Assembly: GCA_964579205.1 (NCBI GenBank)
Contig: CAZOFH010000003.1
Location: 1 to 64,000 of the forward strand
Direction: 5' to 3'
Length of the DNA stretch: 64,000 nt
Source of the DNA: UBA7867 sp964579205
GTDB taxonomy: Bacteria; Bacillota; Clostridia; Christensenellales; UBA1242
Shown: piece by piece, positions 47,201-55,614 of the stretch
How positions within the stretch are numbered: the stretch's first letter is position 1
How the letters are laid out: each line of letters begins with the position of its first letter
Notes under the pieces: model-generated
What the model saw: the letters and a program-made list of their open reading frames with translations, nothing else
Database searches by the model: none
What the model was told of the DNA's origin: nothing
Position numbers and translations under genes: made by a program

Positions 47201-49126
47201 CGCGACGGTCAGGCGAACGAATTTATCACTTATTCGTTAAAGCCGGGTAACAAGCAGACGATTAGCCTGCTCAGCACAATGGGCAAAACCTATTACGGCT
47301 GGAGGTTGGACGGAACGCTCATTCGTACCGATTACGAAAACGAAGATGCGTGGATTGCTGCGTGGGTAAGTGATTCGACGACCGAATTTGACCAAAATCA
47401 AATCTATCCTAGCGGACTAAAACTATATTGTATGTCCACATTGCAAAAAATTACCCTGCATCTCGGTGCTGGCGAAATTAGTATTTCTGGGACTGGCGGC
47501 GGCATCAGCGGAGTTTTTGACAGCAGCGTCACCCAAATCAACAGAGAGGTGCAATTTGGTATTCAGGTACAGTTGCCAATTCCGACAATTAGTGTGGCAA
47601 ATTATACTTTCGAAGGGTATTTCGATATCAACGGCAACAGAAAGACTGCCGCGGATGCAAAATATACGCACACCGATGCTGCGACTGAGTTTGCGTTGGT
47701 GGCGCATTGGACATACACAATAAAATACATCAGGTATGTGTCAAAAATTGATGGTAACGAAATCGAACTAAAAACGGTGGAGGCGACTTACAATCAGCCA
47801 ATTAGCCTTGACAATCAGGCGAGTGAGCAGAATTTTGCGACATGGAACATAAATTACACGATGATTAATTCGGAGATTGACCCGCTTGGCTACAAATTCA
47901 GCGGCGCATATAGCGACCCTGAATGTCAAAATGCTTTTGATTATACCCAAGATATCACGGGCGACTTGACGATTTATATCGCGTGGGAGCGGTTGAGTTT
48001 TACCCTGATGCTCAACGCAAATATCGGATACGATTTGTCAGGGAATTTGCGCGAAGGTGGCTGGGGAGATGGCTCTAGGATCATTACGCTAAGAGTGCCA
48101 TATAATGAAAATTTGACTACTTATCTGCAAAACTGGAAAAGTAGCGAAACAGAAAAAAGCGCTGTCAGCGCTACGGGTTTTGAACCAATATTAAAAGGAA
48201 CGGGGTACAACTGGGCTTTGCGCGCTATTCCGATGGGAGATGACTTTACCTCGGATGCGCTCCTCGCAAACAATGCTGACAAAAACTTTATGCCAGCGAA
48301 CAACACCCTTGCCTTGTACATTGTGTGGGAAAGGCAGTTTTATGACATAATTTTTAACGCGAACACGGGGTACTTCCCAAGCGATAGTGGGGGTGCAACC
48401 ACTACACAAACGCGCAAAATCTTGTACGAGGCGAATATCAAAAATGCAATCAACTCTTTTGACGCCGACTCGCTGCAAACAGTCAAGGTCGACGATTATT
48501 CAAAATGGGTATTCAAATACTGGAGTCTGACTCCTGACGGCGTGGAAATCCCTGCTGATACCATTATGGGGACAGGGCTCACGGTTTATGCGATTTATGG
48601 TGAGCAGCGTATTGTAAAATTTTATGTCGGCGGCGCGCAACCGGGCAACAAAATCGGTGAAATGATTGTACCAGACGGTGCTATTTTGGGCGAAATGTCT
48701 GACAAAATGGCTGACTTTAATAAAAGAATTCAAGAAATGCTGCAAGATAGTGAAAGCAAGCAAAGTGCTTTTGACTTGGATTATTGGGTAGAAATGACTT
48801 ACGATGTGGCATACAATATTACCGAATCGACTGAGCCATTTGATTTTGATACTCGCGTGATAAATGAAAATATCGACTTGCTCGCAAAATTGAAGCCGAA
48901 CGCAAATTATGTCGCACCGAGCAAAGATACTACAAACTACATAATTATTGCGGGAATTGTGATTGTGGCATCGCTCGTGCTGTTGTTTGTCGTGTTGGTT
49001 GCGCGACCTGCAAAAGCAAGTCTATCTACCGACAAAAAAGCGAAAAACAAGGAAATACAAGCGCAACTAGACGAAATCAAAGAGTTGGAGCGTCGGCGCA
49101 GAAATATGGATAACCCTTATGACTAA
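44264..49126 (+). CDS. Giant surface protein with GLUG-like and Flg_new-type repeats
   Basis: A 1620-residue exported protein. A signal peptide spans about residues 1-40 (hydrophobic VVLGIALMSCLAITFCWLG). The next 650 residues hold many GGIVGxN...IxNCxNxG units, the GLUG pattern that forms beta-helical rods. Residues about 950-1480 contain several repeats of the Listeria/Bacteroides Flg_new (InlB B-repeat) type, ending in LVAHW, IYIAWERL and LYIVWERQ. One membrane helix near 1567-1590 (IIIAGIVIVASLVLLFVVLV) and a charged cytoplasmic tail follow. There is no LPXTG. Adhesion or surface-layer function is inferred. GGGGAAA precedes the ATG. Confidence 0.85.
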   Translation: MSKLYKKIYNYLFVVLGIALMSCLAITFCWLGNPKSQKQAFAIEGESVGYWLDDGNFTEINLGAATEFEISTPEQFAGVCAAINKATDTAVFGGVTFYITQNLDFSAHYWVPIGLSSAENSVLAKFVARTNSNQDTIQLSGIKIDNTLSDFATKFPEISAFGLFGVVDNCVQVSQGFIKGIELVDMDIKIDLSKVSADTINVGGVAGYFAGQKESNTPGVSGAGMINCCASGTITITQSTTTDTKTVNVGGVVGNIGLNTSTGAGAMLSYTGTSIAQRFQTNAVEISVTGGANNFNIGGVVGQNNGTINAKNTTSTEIFVKNLSKIASDTGNCGGIVGLNSVNSVVENLSSGTDDTSVTNAKIAAAGDSVQEKFCAGGIAGSNKGTIKNCANYATLSTYQGALGGIAGDNANVIDNCKNMGIIGVDSTSIPASAVNIDGVNLNTTIILGGIVGKNSAATAIISLCKNNGAIGGIGQVNYLGGSFGGVIGSNCANATIKNCVNYATIGTNIYAKNAGGIAGSNSGKITSDTTLSTASEFKFTANLGDVYANSYAGGIAGEWNNEVLGMPTIEISNCYNKGKIDGRIMGDNTSASVGGILGVSRNCQSDSQIKNCINLGQIGSTNAVGTAGGIIGDSQSVFVIQNCANYGTLSAAANLGGIIGNITTAAPTFNLVMATGGLLPQSDNTNIGGIVGKIATGITIESDSLTKSIFDLGVLGYGLPSNLPDYKENKLYPLKVIGFGNTQARFSLLNSPITYYMTAPGVESTTGREYHTLAFLNSSDWYFPTQNQSTQTYYYAVPKIFQDNGIFTTDTSSAWQNAVGAPYPSQQLAKVSIENRLPIAWDAENDAEVVQSYYVNIFDGLLPESAKASVIAGEGQYVIIGQKIAKPTQSTTAIYRDSDTTASAYDEQVNALGWSGQYNFHEGYQSEFKKNQPYGEEYTFTENVLDYNLNIIIKWTPRAFEVQLYVYDYDNDEYKLQNRDGQANEFITYSLKPGNKQTISLLSTMGKTYYGWRLDGTLIRTDYENEDAWIAAWVSDSTTEFDQNQIYPSGLKLYCMSTLQKITLHLGAGEISISGTGGGISGVFDSSVTQINREVQFGIQVQLPIPTISVANYTFEGYFDINGNRKTAADAKYTHTDAATEFALVAHWTYTIKYIRYVSKIDGNEIELKTVEATYNQPISLDNQASEQNFATWNINYTMINSEIDPLGYKFSGAYSDPECQNAFDYTQDITGDLTIYIAWERLSFTLMLNANIGYDLSGNLREGGWGDGSRIITLRVPYNENLTTYLQNWKSSETEKSAVSATGFEPILKGTGYNWALRAIPMGDDFTSDALLANNADKNFMPANNTLALYIVWERQFYDIIFNANTGYFPSDSGGATTTQTRKILYEANIKNAINSFDADSLQTVKVDDYSKWVFKYWSLTPDGVEIPADTIMGTGLTVYAIYGEQRIVKFYVGGAQPGNKIGEMIVPDGAILGEMSDKMADFNKRIQEMLQDSESKQSAFDLDYWVEMTYDVAYNITESTEPFDFDTRVINENIDLLAKLKPNANYVAPSKDTTNYIIIAGIVIVASLVLLFVVLVARPAKASLSTDKKAKNKEIQAQLDEIKELERRRRNMDNPYD

Positions 49127-49130
49127 GATT

Positions 49131-49175
49131 AAAAAGAGTTTATGTTATATTAAGAGAATAACAAAACTCTTTTTT
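49131..49175 (+). terminator. Terminator of the surface protein gene
   Basis: AAAAAGAGTT and AAACTCTTTTT pair around an inner GTTAT/ATAAC stem, with T run. Confidence 0.7.
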
Positions 49176-49198
49176 ATTTATTAACTTTGATTTTCTAC

Positions 49199-49227
49199 TT
49201 GAAAAAATCTTGTTCGTAATATATAAT
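49199..49227 (+). promoter_or_regulatory. Promoter for mnmE
   Basis: TTGAAA, 17 bp, TATAAT, 34 bp before the ATG at 49261. Confidence 0.65.
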
Positions 49228-49260
49228 AATGTAATAAAATTGTACAAAAGGGGTAAAAAT

Positions 49261-50562
49261 ATGGATACAATTTGTGCGATTTCGACCGCCGTCGGGAATG
49301 GTGGCGTGGCGATAATCAGGATTAGTGGCGATCGTGCGTTGTCTATCGGGGCGACCGTTTTTGAAAAATTGGGCAAGAACCCAAAACCGCGCTACGCAAT
49401 ATTTGGTAAAATCTGTTTTGAGGATATTCGTGATGAGGCTTTGGCGCTCTATTTTCCTGCGCCGAATAGTTTTACTGGCGAGGATGTGGTGGAATTACAA
49501 ATCCACGGGGGGTATTATTTGGCTCAAAGTCTAGTAAAATATCTGATTTCGCAAGGAGCAAGGCTCGCAGAAAGGGGAGAATTTAGTCGCCGCGCAGTGC
49601 TAAATGGACAAATGGATATGAGTAAGGCTGAAGGGATAATTGACATTATCAATGCGACCTCGAATAGCCAACTGCGTGCTGGGTCTAGTCTGCTAGCGGG
49701 GGCGATGACGCAATATGTCGGTGCGCTCCAAGACGAACTCACTGAATTGATGTGCGAGGTCAATGTTGCGCTCGATTATCCTGAGCACGATATCGAATAC
49801 ATTACTGCGCAAAAAATCGCTCAAAAATGTACCGAAATTATCCAAAAAATCGACCAAAAACTCGCCACTGCAGAGACGGGGGCTTTGGTAAAAAATGGCG
49901 TCAATGTCGTGCTGGCGGGTAAGCCAAATGCAGGGAAGTCTAGCATACTCAATGCTCTATTGGGGTATGAGCGGGCAATAGTTACTGAGGTCGCTGGCAC
50001 AACACGCGACACTGTGAGTGAAAGTTACGAATACAACGGTGTAAGGTTTAATATTATTGACACCGCGGGAATTCGTGACACTGCTGATATTGTCGAGGGT
50101 GCAGGAATTGACCGCGCAAAGCGCGAAATCCAGCACGCCGATATCGTGCTACATATTACCGATGCGGGCGACTCGGGCACTGAAACAATAGAAGCAAAAA
50201 ATATAATAAAAATTGCGAATAAAATTGACAAAAATTCGTCAACAAAAATCACTTGCGACATTGCGGTCAGTGCAAAAACTGGTGATAATATTGAGACGCT
50301 CAGGCAGATGATTTTTGACAAGACTATCAACTCTAGCGTGCTGCTGGGTGGAGATTTTTTGACCAATACTCGCCACATCGAATGCCTCAGAGATGCCCGT
50401 GCCGCTCTCACCGATACGATACAAAATTGTCAAGACGCGACCATTGATTGCCTCGCTGTTACATTAATGCAGGCGTGGAATAAATTGGGCGAAATCACAG
50501 GAGAGAGTGCGAGCGAAAAAATATTGAATGAAATTTTTGCACGATTTTGTCTCGGAAAATAA
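49261..50562 (+). CDS. mnmE: tRNA modification GTPase MnmE
   Basis: A 433-residue GTPase. N-terminal tetrahydrofolate-binding domain begins TICAISTAVGNGGVAIIRIS. The inserted G domain shows GKPNAGKSS (G1, about residue 220), VAGTTRDTV (G2), DTAGIRDT (G3) and NKID (G4). The C-terminus ends RFCLGK, the catalytic Cys motif of the family. It works with MnmG on U34 of tRNAs. ATG 49261 follows AAAAGGGG. The usual adjacency to jag/yidC is absent. Confidence 0.96.
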   Translation: MDTICAISTAVGNGGVAIIRISGDRALSIGATVFEKLGKNPKPRYAIFGKICFEDIRDEALALYFPAPNSFTGEDVVELQIHGGYYLAQSLVKYLISQGARLAERGEFSRRAVLNGQMDMSKAEGIIDIINATSNSQLRAGSSLLAGAMTQYVGALQDELTELMCEVNVALDYPEHDIEYITAQKIAQKCTEIIQKIDQKLATAETGALVKNGVNVVLAGKPNAGKSSILNALLGYERAIVTEVAGTTRDTVSESYEYNGVRFNIIDTAGIRDTADIVEGAGIDRAKREIQHADIVLHITDAGDSGTETIEAKNIIKIANKIDKNSSTKITCDIAVSAKTGDNIETLRQMIFDKTINSSVLLGGDFLTNTRHIECLRDARAALTDTIQNCQDATIDCLAVTLMQAWNKLGEITGESASEKILNEIFARFCLGK

Positions 50563-50569
50563 TAATTAT

Positions 50570-50605
50570 AAAATTGATATAGCGATATATCAATTTTATT
50601 TTTTG
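50570..50605 (+). terminator. Terminator of mnmE
   Basis: 12-bp stem AAAATTGATATA/TATATCAATTTT, loop GCGA, then ATTTTTT. Confidence 0.85.
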
Positions 50606-50967
50606 CGCATAGAGCAGAATTTTGCTTGCGTGAATATTGGCGAAAATCTATCTCAAAAAAATCCACAAAAAAAATACAACAAAAAAACAAATAAAATATG
50701 AAATAATAATAGAATAGGGGAATATTGCCCGCAAATAATCCAACAAAAAAATCATAAAAAAATAATAAAAATATCAATAAATAGGCAAAAAACAACAAAT
50801 TTATTTCTTTGACTCTTGTTGCTATACGCAAACTGTCGCGGTGTGGAGGTTCGCTCCGCTCGCGGATTCTACGGACGCCGCTAGCGCCCTCTGAATAGCA
50901 AGCCGATGTAAAGGGCAGACGCGCTCGCGGTCATACTATTGGAATAAATTAACCGTATTAAAAAGTA
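50606..50967. other. Gene-free stretch with a partial repeat copy
   Basis: A/T-rich at the left. At 50849-50895 the sequence GTTCGCTCCGCTCGCGGATT continuing to CCTCTGAAT matches the right arm of the inverted-repeat element at 13741-13929. No gene. Confidence 0.55.
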
Positions 50968-51306
50968 TTAGAACAAGTAGATTTTTGTTTCGGTAGTTTG
51001 ATAGTCGATGAGAATATTTGGTGCGTGAAAAATCACCTGCAACAATCGTCCGCCTCTCGCCTGATACTCTTGAGAAATTTCGGTCAATTTTTGGCGCAAC
51101 TGGCTAGGGGACAGGAGGAGGATTTGCGGCATACTGTACCCCAGCGTCTTGGCGTCTATAATGCTGATATCAAATTCGCAAAACACGCTCAACACGGCGC
51201 TCACCTCACTAATGCTCGTATCATCGAGCATTGGGTACTGCGCAAAAATTGCGCTTGTTTCGTCCTCTAAAATTCCGAAATATTGGGTAAACTCGCTTTG
51301 TTTCAT
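50968..51306 (-). CDS. Small companion of the mTERF-like protein
   Basis: A 112-residue helical protein directly behind the mTERF-like gene (3-bp gap; AAGGAG before the ATG), so in one operon. Segments AIFAQYPMLDD, ISEVSAVLSVFCEFD, TLGYSMPQILLLSPSQLRQKLTEI and LLQVIFHAPNILID repeat the helix-helix-xxPxhL rhythm of its neighbour, so it is likely a short relative with two to three units. Function unknown. Confidence 0.6.
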   Translation of the reverse strand: MKQSEFTQYFGILEDETSAIFAQYPMLDDTSISEVSAVLSVFCEFDISIIDAKTLGYSMPQILLLSPSQLRQKLTEISQEYQARGGRLLQVIFHAPNILIDYQTTETKIYLF

Positions 51307-51309
51307 AAA

Positions 51310-52782
51310 TTACTCCTTTACGCACACCGCGTCCAACTCTGCCTTGTCAAGTTGCACGCGTTGCCCAACTTGGGCATAGTATTCATCCTCGACCTGTCGC
51401 ACAGCGCTCCTGTCGAGAGGGTACTCTGCGATAAGGTCGGCGCTATTTTTGCCGAAAATACTCTGGAATTTGGACTCGGTAAAGGCGATTGCGCCACGAT
51501 TGGCTGAATACTCGGTCGCGCGAATGTGCTTTAGACGCGCGTAAGTCTTTGCCTCATTCTGAATGAAAATCGCCGACTGCATCCCCACCTCAGCAAGTGG
51601 CGAAATATTAAAAAGCATATAGCGGATTTTGATTTTGTTGGACGGCATACCGAAAAGGATAGGCATCCGCGTCAACACAGACCTATCTATACCCAATTCG
51701 TCAATAACCCTCAATTTATTGACGACCGCGCTTGGCTCTTTGCTATTCGGGTCGCAGTCGTAGCCCAAAATATTGGTAAACTTGAGGAAAACCGACCTGT
51801 CTACCCCCATACTTTCGTAAAAGTGCACCTTATTGATAATGGCTGCGGGATTGTTTGAGGTCGCTGAACAGTCCATCCCGAGAATTTGCGGATAAGAGTT
51901 GATTTGCGCCGCAGAAAACCCGAGCTCTCTCTGCAAAAATCGCATCTTGCTAGCGATAGAGGTCTCGCTAGTGCTTTCAGGGTCGCAGTCAGATAGCAAA
52001 ATCTCAGGCGCCTGCTGCCACGCGATCGGACTCAGTCCAAAAGCCTCGCCCAGCAGCGCTATTTTGTGTTGGACTGAAAAATGCGACTCACTCTGCGGGT
52101 CACAATCCAATACCAGCAAATTCGGGCAACTACGGAATTGCTTTTGCCCCAGCCCGACCTCCTCGAGCGCGGCAACCTTGTTGCGAATGTTGGCAGGATT
52201 TGTCGAACCCTCAGAGCAATCCATCATCAAAATTTGCGGGCATTTGTGGAATTGACGCTTGCCAAAGCCCAACTCTTTGGTCAGATATCTCAGTTTGTAT
52301 GGCAAACAGTTCGGTGTGCCATTGTCTTCGATGCTGTACTGCAAAATCGACGGATATTTGACTATGGTCTCGTGCGTGAAACCGCATTGCTCCTCCAAAT
52401 ATAGCACCTTTTGCCGAATAGATGACGGCGCCGTCGCGTCAGCCTCAGCGCTGAGGGTGAGAATGGTCGGACTCTTGGCAATGGATGCCCTGCCTAGCCT
52501 AAAATTCTGCTCCAATAGCGCGGCTTGTCTATCATAATATCGTGTATATTCCTCGCTAGACCCTGCTGGCGAAACCAAAAAAGACAAATGATGCACGACG
52601 CGATTGGCAGGAATGCCTAGATTATTCACCAAATAATTCAAGCGAAAATTAACCGCCGAAATCAACTCATTTTCGTCATCAAAACTACGCCCCCAATGCG
52701 AATTGCGCGCTGTCTCAAAAAAACGCTCAGCCAACTGGCTAGGAATATCACACCCAGCCACTGAAATTTGCGAAATATCCAT
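51310..52782 (-). CDS. mTERF-like helical repeat protein
   Basis: A 490-residue soluble protein. From about residue 120 to 390 it is built of about seven units of 38-42 residues with the pattern NKVxxLeexhGhxxxxhxxxPxILxhDC. Examples are KVLYLEEQCGFTHETIVKYP, KVAALEEVGLGQKQFRSCP, KMRFLQRELGFSAAQINSYP and KVHFYESMGVDRSVFLKF. This is the spacing and residue pattern of mTERF repeats, nucleic-acid-binding helices known mainly from mitochondria and chloroplasts. Most units carry an inserted DC(D/S)xxSxxP loop. AAGGAGGA precedes ATG 52782; an in-frame ATG 12 codons earlier is less likely. Nucleic-acid binding is inferred. Confidence 0.7.
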   Translation of the reverse strand: MDISQISVAGCDIPSQLAERFFETARNSHWGRSFDDENELISAVNFRLNYLVNNLGIPANRVVHHLSFLVSPAGSSEEYTRYYDRQAALLEQNFRLGRASIAKSPTILTLSAEADATAPSSIRQKVLYLEEQCGFTHETIVKYPSILQYSIEDNGTPNCLPYKLRYLTKELGFGKRQFHKCPQILMMDCSEGSTNPANIRNKVAALEEVGLGQKQFRSCPNLLVLDCDPQSESHFSVQHKIALLGEAFGLSPIAWQQAPEILLSDCDPESTSETSIASKMRFLQRELGFSAAQINSYPQILGMDCSATSNNPAAIINKVHFYESMGVDRSVFLKFTNILGYDCDPNSKEPSAVVNKLRVIDELGIDRSVLTRMPILFGMPSNKIKIRYMLFNISPLAEVGMQSAIFIQNEAKTYARLKHIRATEYSANRGAIAFTESKFQSIFGKNSADLIAEYPLDRSAVRQVEDEYYAQVGQRVQLDKAELDAVCVKE

Positions 52783-52806
52783 ACTCGCCGTCCTCCTTAT
52801 ATCATT

Positions 52807-52835
52807 ATTATAACACATTTATTCTAATAATGCAA
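52807..52835 (-). promoter_or_regulatory. Promoter for the mTERF-like operon
   Basis: TTGCAT, 17 bp, TATAAT on the minus strand, 25 bp before the start codon. Confidence 0.7.
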
Positions 52836-53258
52836 TAGCAAAATCAAAATTTTAGCACAAATTTTTTAATTTCGCCCAAAATTCAGATTCTCACTAATTT
52901 TTTGCAGCATAAAATTGCAAGGTTCTCAGGTCGCTGGCGGAATTCGAGGCGCTTTTTGACAATGAGATAATCACCTACCTAAAGGAGTAGCGATAAAGTG
53001 GCGTACATAAAAAAGCAGATAGAAGAAGGGAAATTGCCGCTTGCACACAATAATGCACATTTGGAGGGTGGGGCGAAATAGACGGTGGATGATTTTTGAG
53101 CAACCGTTGCACCTTTTTAATCCGCTGGTGTCGATTTTCAAGGTTGCTACCGTTAGTTTTTGTGGGGGCGCGGGGGCGTTTTTTGGCTGCAAGTAGTGGA
53201 GCGAAAGGGGGAAAATGGCGAAAAATTTGAAAATTTGTCAAAAAGTGTACGAAATCAT
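52836..53258. other. Gene-free stretch, G-rich on the plus strand
   Basis: No full gene. Two short plus-strand pieces look like gene relics: VLRSLAEFEALFDNEIITYL ending at a TAG near 52988, and a 27-codon GTG frame (52998-53081, AAGGAG upstream) reading AYIKKQIEEGKLPLAHNN. The G-rich bias is opposite to the gene-free stretches left of 36 kb. Confidence 0.4.
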
Positions 53259-53287
53259 TTGTAAAATTTGGCAAATATGTTTATAAT
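53259..53287 (+). promoter_or_regulatory. Promoter for the 455-aa lipoprotein
   Basis: TTGTAA, 17 bp, TATAAT, about 90 bp before the ATG. Confidence 0.6.
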
Positions 53288-53378
53288 ATATTATATAAAG
53301 AATTGTAATTTGGGCAAGAAACGCTTTTTACTGAGTTCGTTTGGGCAAAACGAAACGCAATAAATAGGGGGTAACAGA

Positions 53379-54746
53379 ATGAAAAAATGGTTGTGCGCGC
53401 TATCAATTTGCACAGTGGCAGGAATGGGTGCGCTGGGATTCGCTGGGTGCAGCAATGGAGAAGAGGTTGCGTCTATCCGCATCAAGACTTTGCCAGAGAC
53501 GAGTTTTATTGTGGGGGATGTGGTGACACCGACGCTAAAAGACGGTGTTTTTACCATTCAATATAATAACGGGCGGACGAGCGACCTGCCTTTGAGCGCT
53601 GCCGACCTAGTGTATGTGGATTACAACGACGGCACGACGGGGAACCAATTTACCCAAGCCAACCGTGCGCAAATCGTGGTGGTTCGCTACAAAACAAAGT
53701 CCACGACCTATAATGTAAATGTGGTCAAGAGCGAAATGGCTATCGAATATCAAAAGAATTATTCCGCAGTATACAATGGCACGCAGCAGCGCCTGAATGA
53801 CAGCCTGTCGATAGCGCTCCCTGACGGCGTGAGTATCACTAATATTGAATACAAATTGAGTGGCAGCGAGGCGGATTTCTCTAGCATTCCGCCGGTAGAT
53901 GCTGGCGTGTACAATGTGCGCGTGACCCTCAATGGCGGCTCAAAATACAATGACGCCGTGCTCAATGATATTGAGTACACTATCAAGAGGGCGGATATCA
54001 GTTTTGCTTTGGATAAAACGGTAACTTTCGGCGATATTTTTATGCAATACAATGACAATATCGACCCTAGCAAAAACTGGAATGTTGACGACCAGGGCAT
54101 CCCGAATATCCTTACCAACGCCCTCAAAACTCAGTACCAAGGCATCGCGGCGCAGATAAAATACGCGTACAAATCGACAGCGAGCGGTGCGGCAGAGAAT
54201 TATACAGATTTGACCCAAGAGGGCGGCGAATGGACGCTCAAAAACCTCGCTCCCGGTGCATACAAATTGCGTGCATACTGTGGCGACCTCGACAATTTTA
54301 ATAGTTTCGCTTATGAATGTAACCTCGACATTTCGGCGCGCGCTCTCAAATATGGGGAGGATTACGAACTCCGCATTATGCAGGGCACCACGACTACCGC
54401 TTATGTTGAGACTGACTCGCTGATGAACATTCAGACCCAAATACTCACCACCGATCCGACTAGTGTCAGGGTAGAGGTGATTTTCCTCAACGAAACGGTA
54501 CAAAATAAACTAGAGAACACACCTGTGATTTACCTTAATTATTCTGCGCCATTCGCAGCCAACTGGGGCGGCGAGGGTGTGACCCAAATCACTCAATACG
54601 GCGATTACAAGATTAGCATTTCGGCGAAATTTGCGGGCAATGTATGCTACTTTGGTAGCGAGCCGCTCGGCATAAATGTCGCCGACCCCGCCAATCCGCC
54701 GGTGAACCCTACTCCTGGCGAAATCCCTACCATTCCTACCGAATAA
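53379..54746 (+). CDS. Lipoprotein with Ig/MBG-like domains
   Basis: A 455-residue lipoprotein: signal peptide WLCALSICTVAGMGALGFAGC with lipobox Cys at about residue 24. The rest looks like tandem beta-sandwich domains: a bacterial-Ig-like segment (TLPETSFIVGDVVTPTLKDG) then MBG-like segments (YSAVYNGTQQRLNDSL, PPVDAGVYNVRVTLNGGS, LAPGAYKLRAYCGD). Such modules are common in clostridial surface proteins. The end is Pro/Thr-rich. Ligand unknown. The ATG follows GGGGGTAA. Confidence 0.8.
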   Translation: MKKWLCALSICTVAGMGALGFAGCSNGEEVASIRIKTLPETSFIVGDVVTPTLKDGVFTIQYNNGRTSDLPLSAADLVYVDYNDGTTGNQFTQANRAQIVVVRYKTKSTTYNVNVVKSEMAIEYQKNYSAVYNGTQQRLNDSLSIALPDGVSITNIEYKLSGSEADFSSIPPVDAGVYNVRVTLNGGSKYNDAVLNDIEYTIKRADISFALDKTVTFGDIFMQYNDNIDPSKNWNVDDQGIPNILTNALKTQYQGIAAQIKYAYKSTASGAAENYTDLTQEGGEWTLKNLAPGAYKLRAYCGDLDNFNSFAYECNLDISARALKYGEDYELRIMQGTTTTAYVETDSLMNIQTQILTTDPTSVRVEVIFLNETVQNKLENTPVIYLNYSAPFAANWGGEGVTQITQYGDYKISISAKFAGNVCYFGSEPLGINVADPANPPVNPTPGEIPTIPTE

Positions 54747-54751
54747 ATAAT

Positions 54752-54782
54752 AAAAAATAGCCTAAAAAATGGGCTATTTTTT
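54752..54782 (+). terminator. Terminator of the lipoprotein gene
   Basis: AAAAATAGCC/GGGCTATTTTT hairpin with an 8-base loop. Confidence 0.8.
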
Positions 54783-54840
54783 GTCTTGGTGATAATGCGA
54801 AAAAATCGTGCATAAATTAGTAAAAAAATCGGGGGAAATT

Positions 54841-55116
54841 ATGGCACAAATCGAAGCAAAAAATCTCTGCCGCGAGCACAAAATCATTCTGGAAAATCGC
54901 ACGCATCTATCTATCACAGGAGTGGAGCGCGTGGATGTCGCTATTCCTACGCAATTCTTATGCGTGGTGTGCGGGCAAAAACTCCAAATCTGCGGCAAAA
55001 ATCTGTCTGTCGGGCAACTGAATGTCGATAGCGGTGCGGTCGTAATCACGGGCGAAATCTCGTCAATTCAATACCTCGGCGAAAAGAAAAGTATTTTCCA
55101 GCGGATGTTTGGCTAA
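54841..55116 (+). CDS. yabP: Spore protein YabP
   Basis: A 91-residue YabP/YqfC-family protein: ENRTHLSITGVERVDVAI, then LCVVCGQKLQICGKNL, LNVDSGAVVITGEISSIQYL and the basic end KKSIFQRMFG. YabP is made in the mother cell under sigma-E in Bacillus and is linked to coat and cortex assembly with YabQ. ATG 54841 follows GGGGGA. Its stop overlaps the yabQ start (TAATG). Confidence 0.9.
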   Translation: MAQIEAKNLCREHKIILENRTHLSITGVERVDVAIPTQFLCVVCGQKLQICGKNLSVGQLNVDSGAVVITGEISSIQYLGEKKSIFQRMFG

Positions 55117-55589
55117 TGTTATTTTATGCAGTCGGGCAGGGGTATATTTTTTTGTTGCTGCTGTGCGCAGGTGCTGCTCTCGGGCTGGTAGAAATTCTTT
55201 GCAAAATCGTATCTCGCAGCCTAAAAAATCTCCCTAAAATAAAATCAAAAAAAATAGCAGAAAAATCAAAAATAAATCCGCCGCCGCCCGCTCAAACCGA
55301 GCGAAAAATCGTATTTGTCGCGCCGCAAAAAAATAAAGAGAAAAATACAAAAAAAATACCAAAAAAATTATCCCAAAAATCAAAGAATATATTGCGAAAT
55401 TCGTGCTGCGCCGCACTAAGCGCGGGGCGAGTGCTCATATATAGCGCGGCTCTATTCTGGGTGATACTGATGTGCGATTATGGCGAAATTAGAGCGTATC
55501 ATTTTTTGGCATTTTGGATAGGATTTTGGCTAACCAAGACTATTTTTGCGAAACACTTACGCCGCCGCATAAATTGTGCTAAACTGTGA
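55116..55589 (+). CDS. yabQ: Spore cortex protein YabQ
   Basis: A 157-residue membrane protein with a helix at about residues 2-25, a long basic cytoplasmic linker rich in Lys, and two helices at the end (VLIYSAALFWVILMCD, FLAFWIGFWLT). The layout and its place between yabP and divIC match YabQ, needed for spore cortex. Start overlaps yabP by one base. The linker is longer than I expect for the family. Confidence 0.8.
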   Translation: MLFYAVGQGYIFLLLLCAGAALGLVEILCKIVSRSLKNLPKIKSKKIAEKSKINPPPPAQTERKIVFVAPQKNKEKNTKKIPKKLSQKSKNILRNSCCAALSAGRVLIYSAALFWVILMCDYGEIRAYHFLAFWIGFWLTKTIFAKHLRRRINCAKL

Positions 55590-55614
55590 CCTGCAAAAAA
55601 CAGGGAGGCAAAAA

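Noticed and set aside
50430..50831. 133-codon minus-strand frame
   Set aside because: Antisense to mnmE at one end and Phe-rich from A/T-rich DNA at the other.
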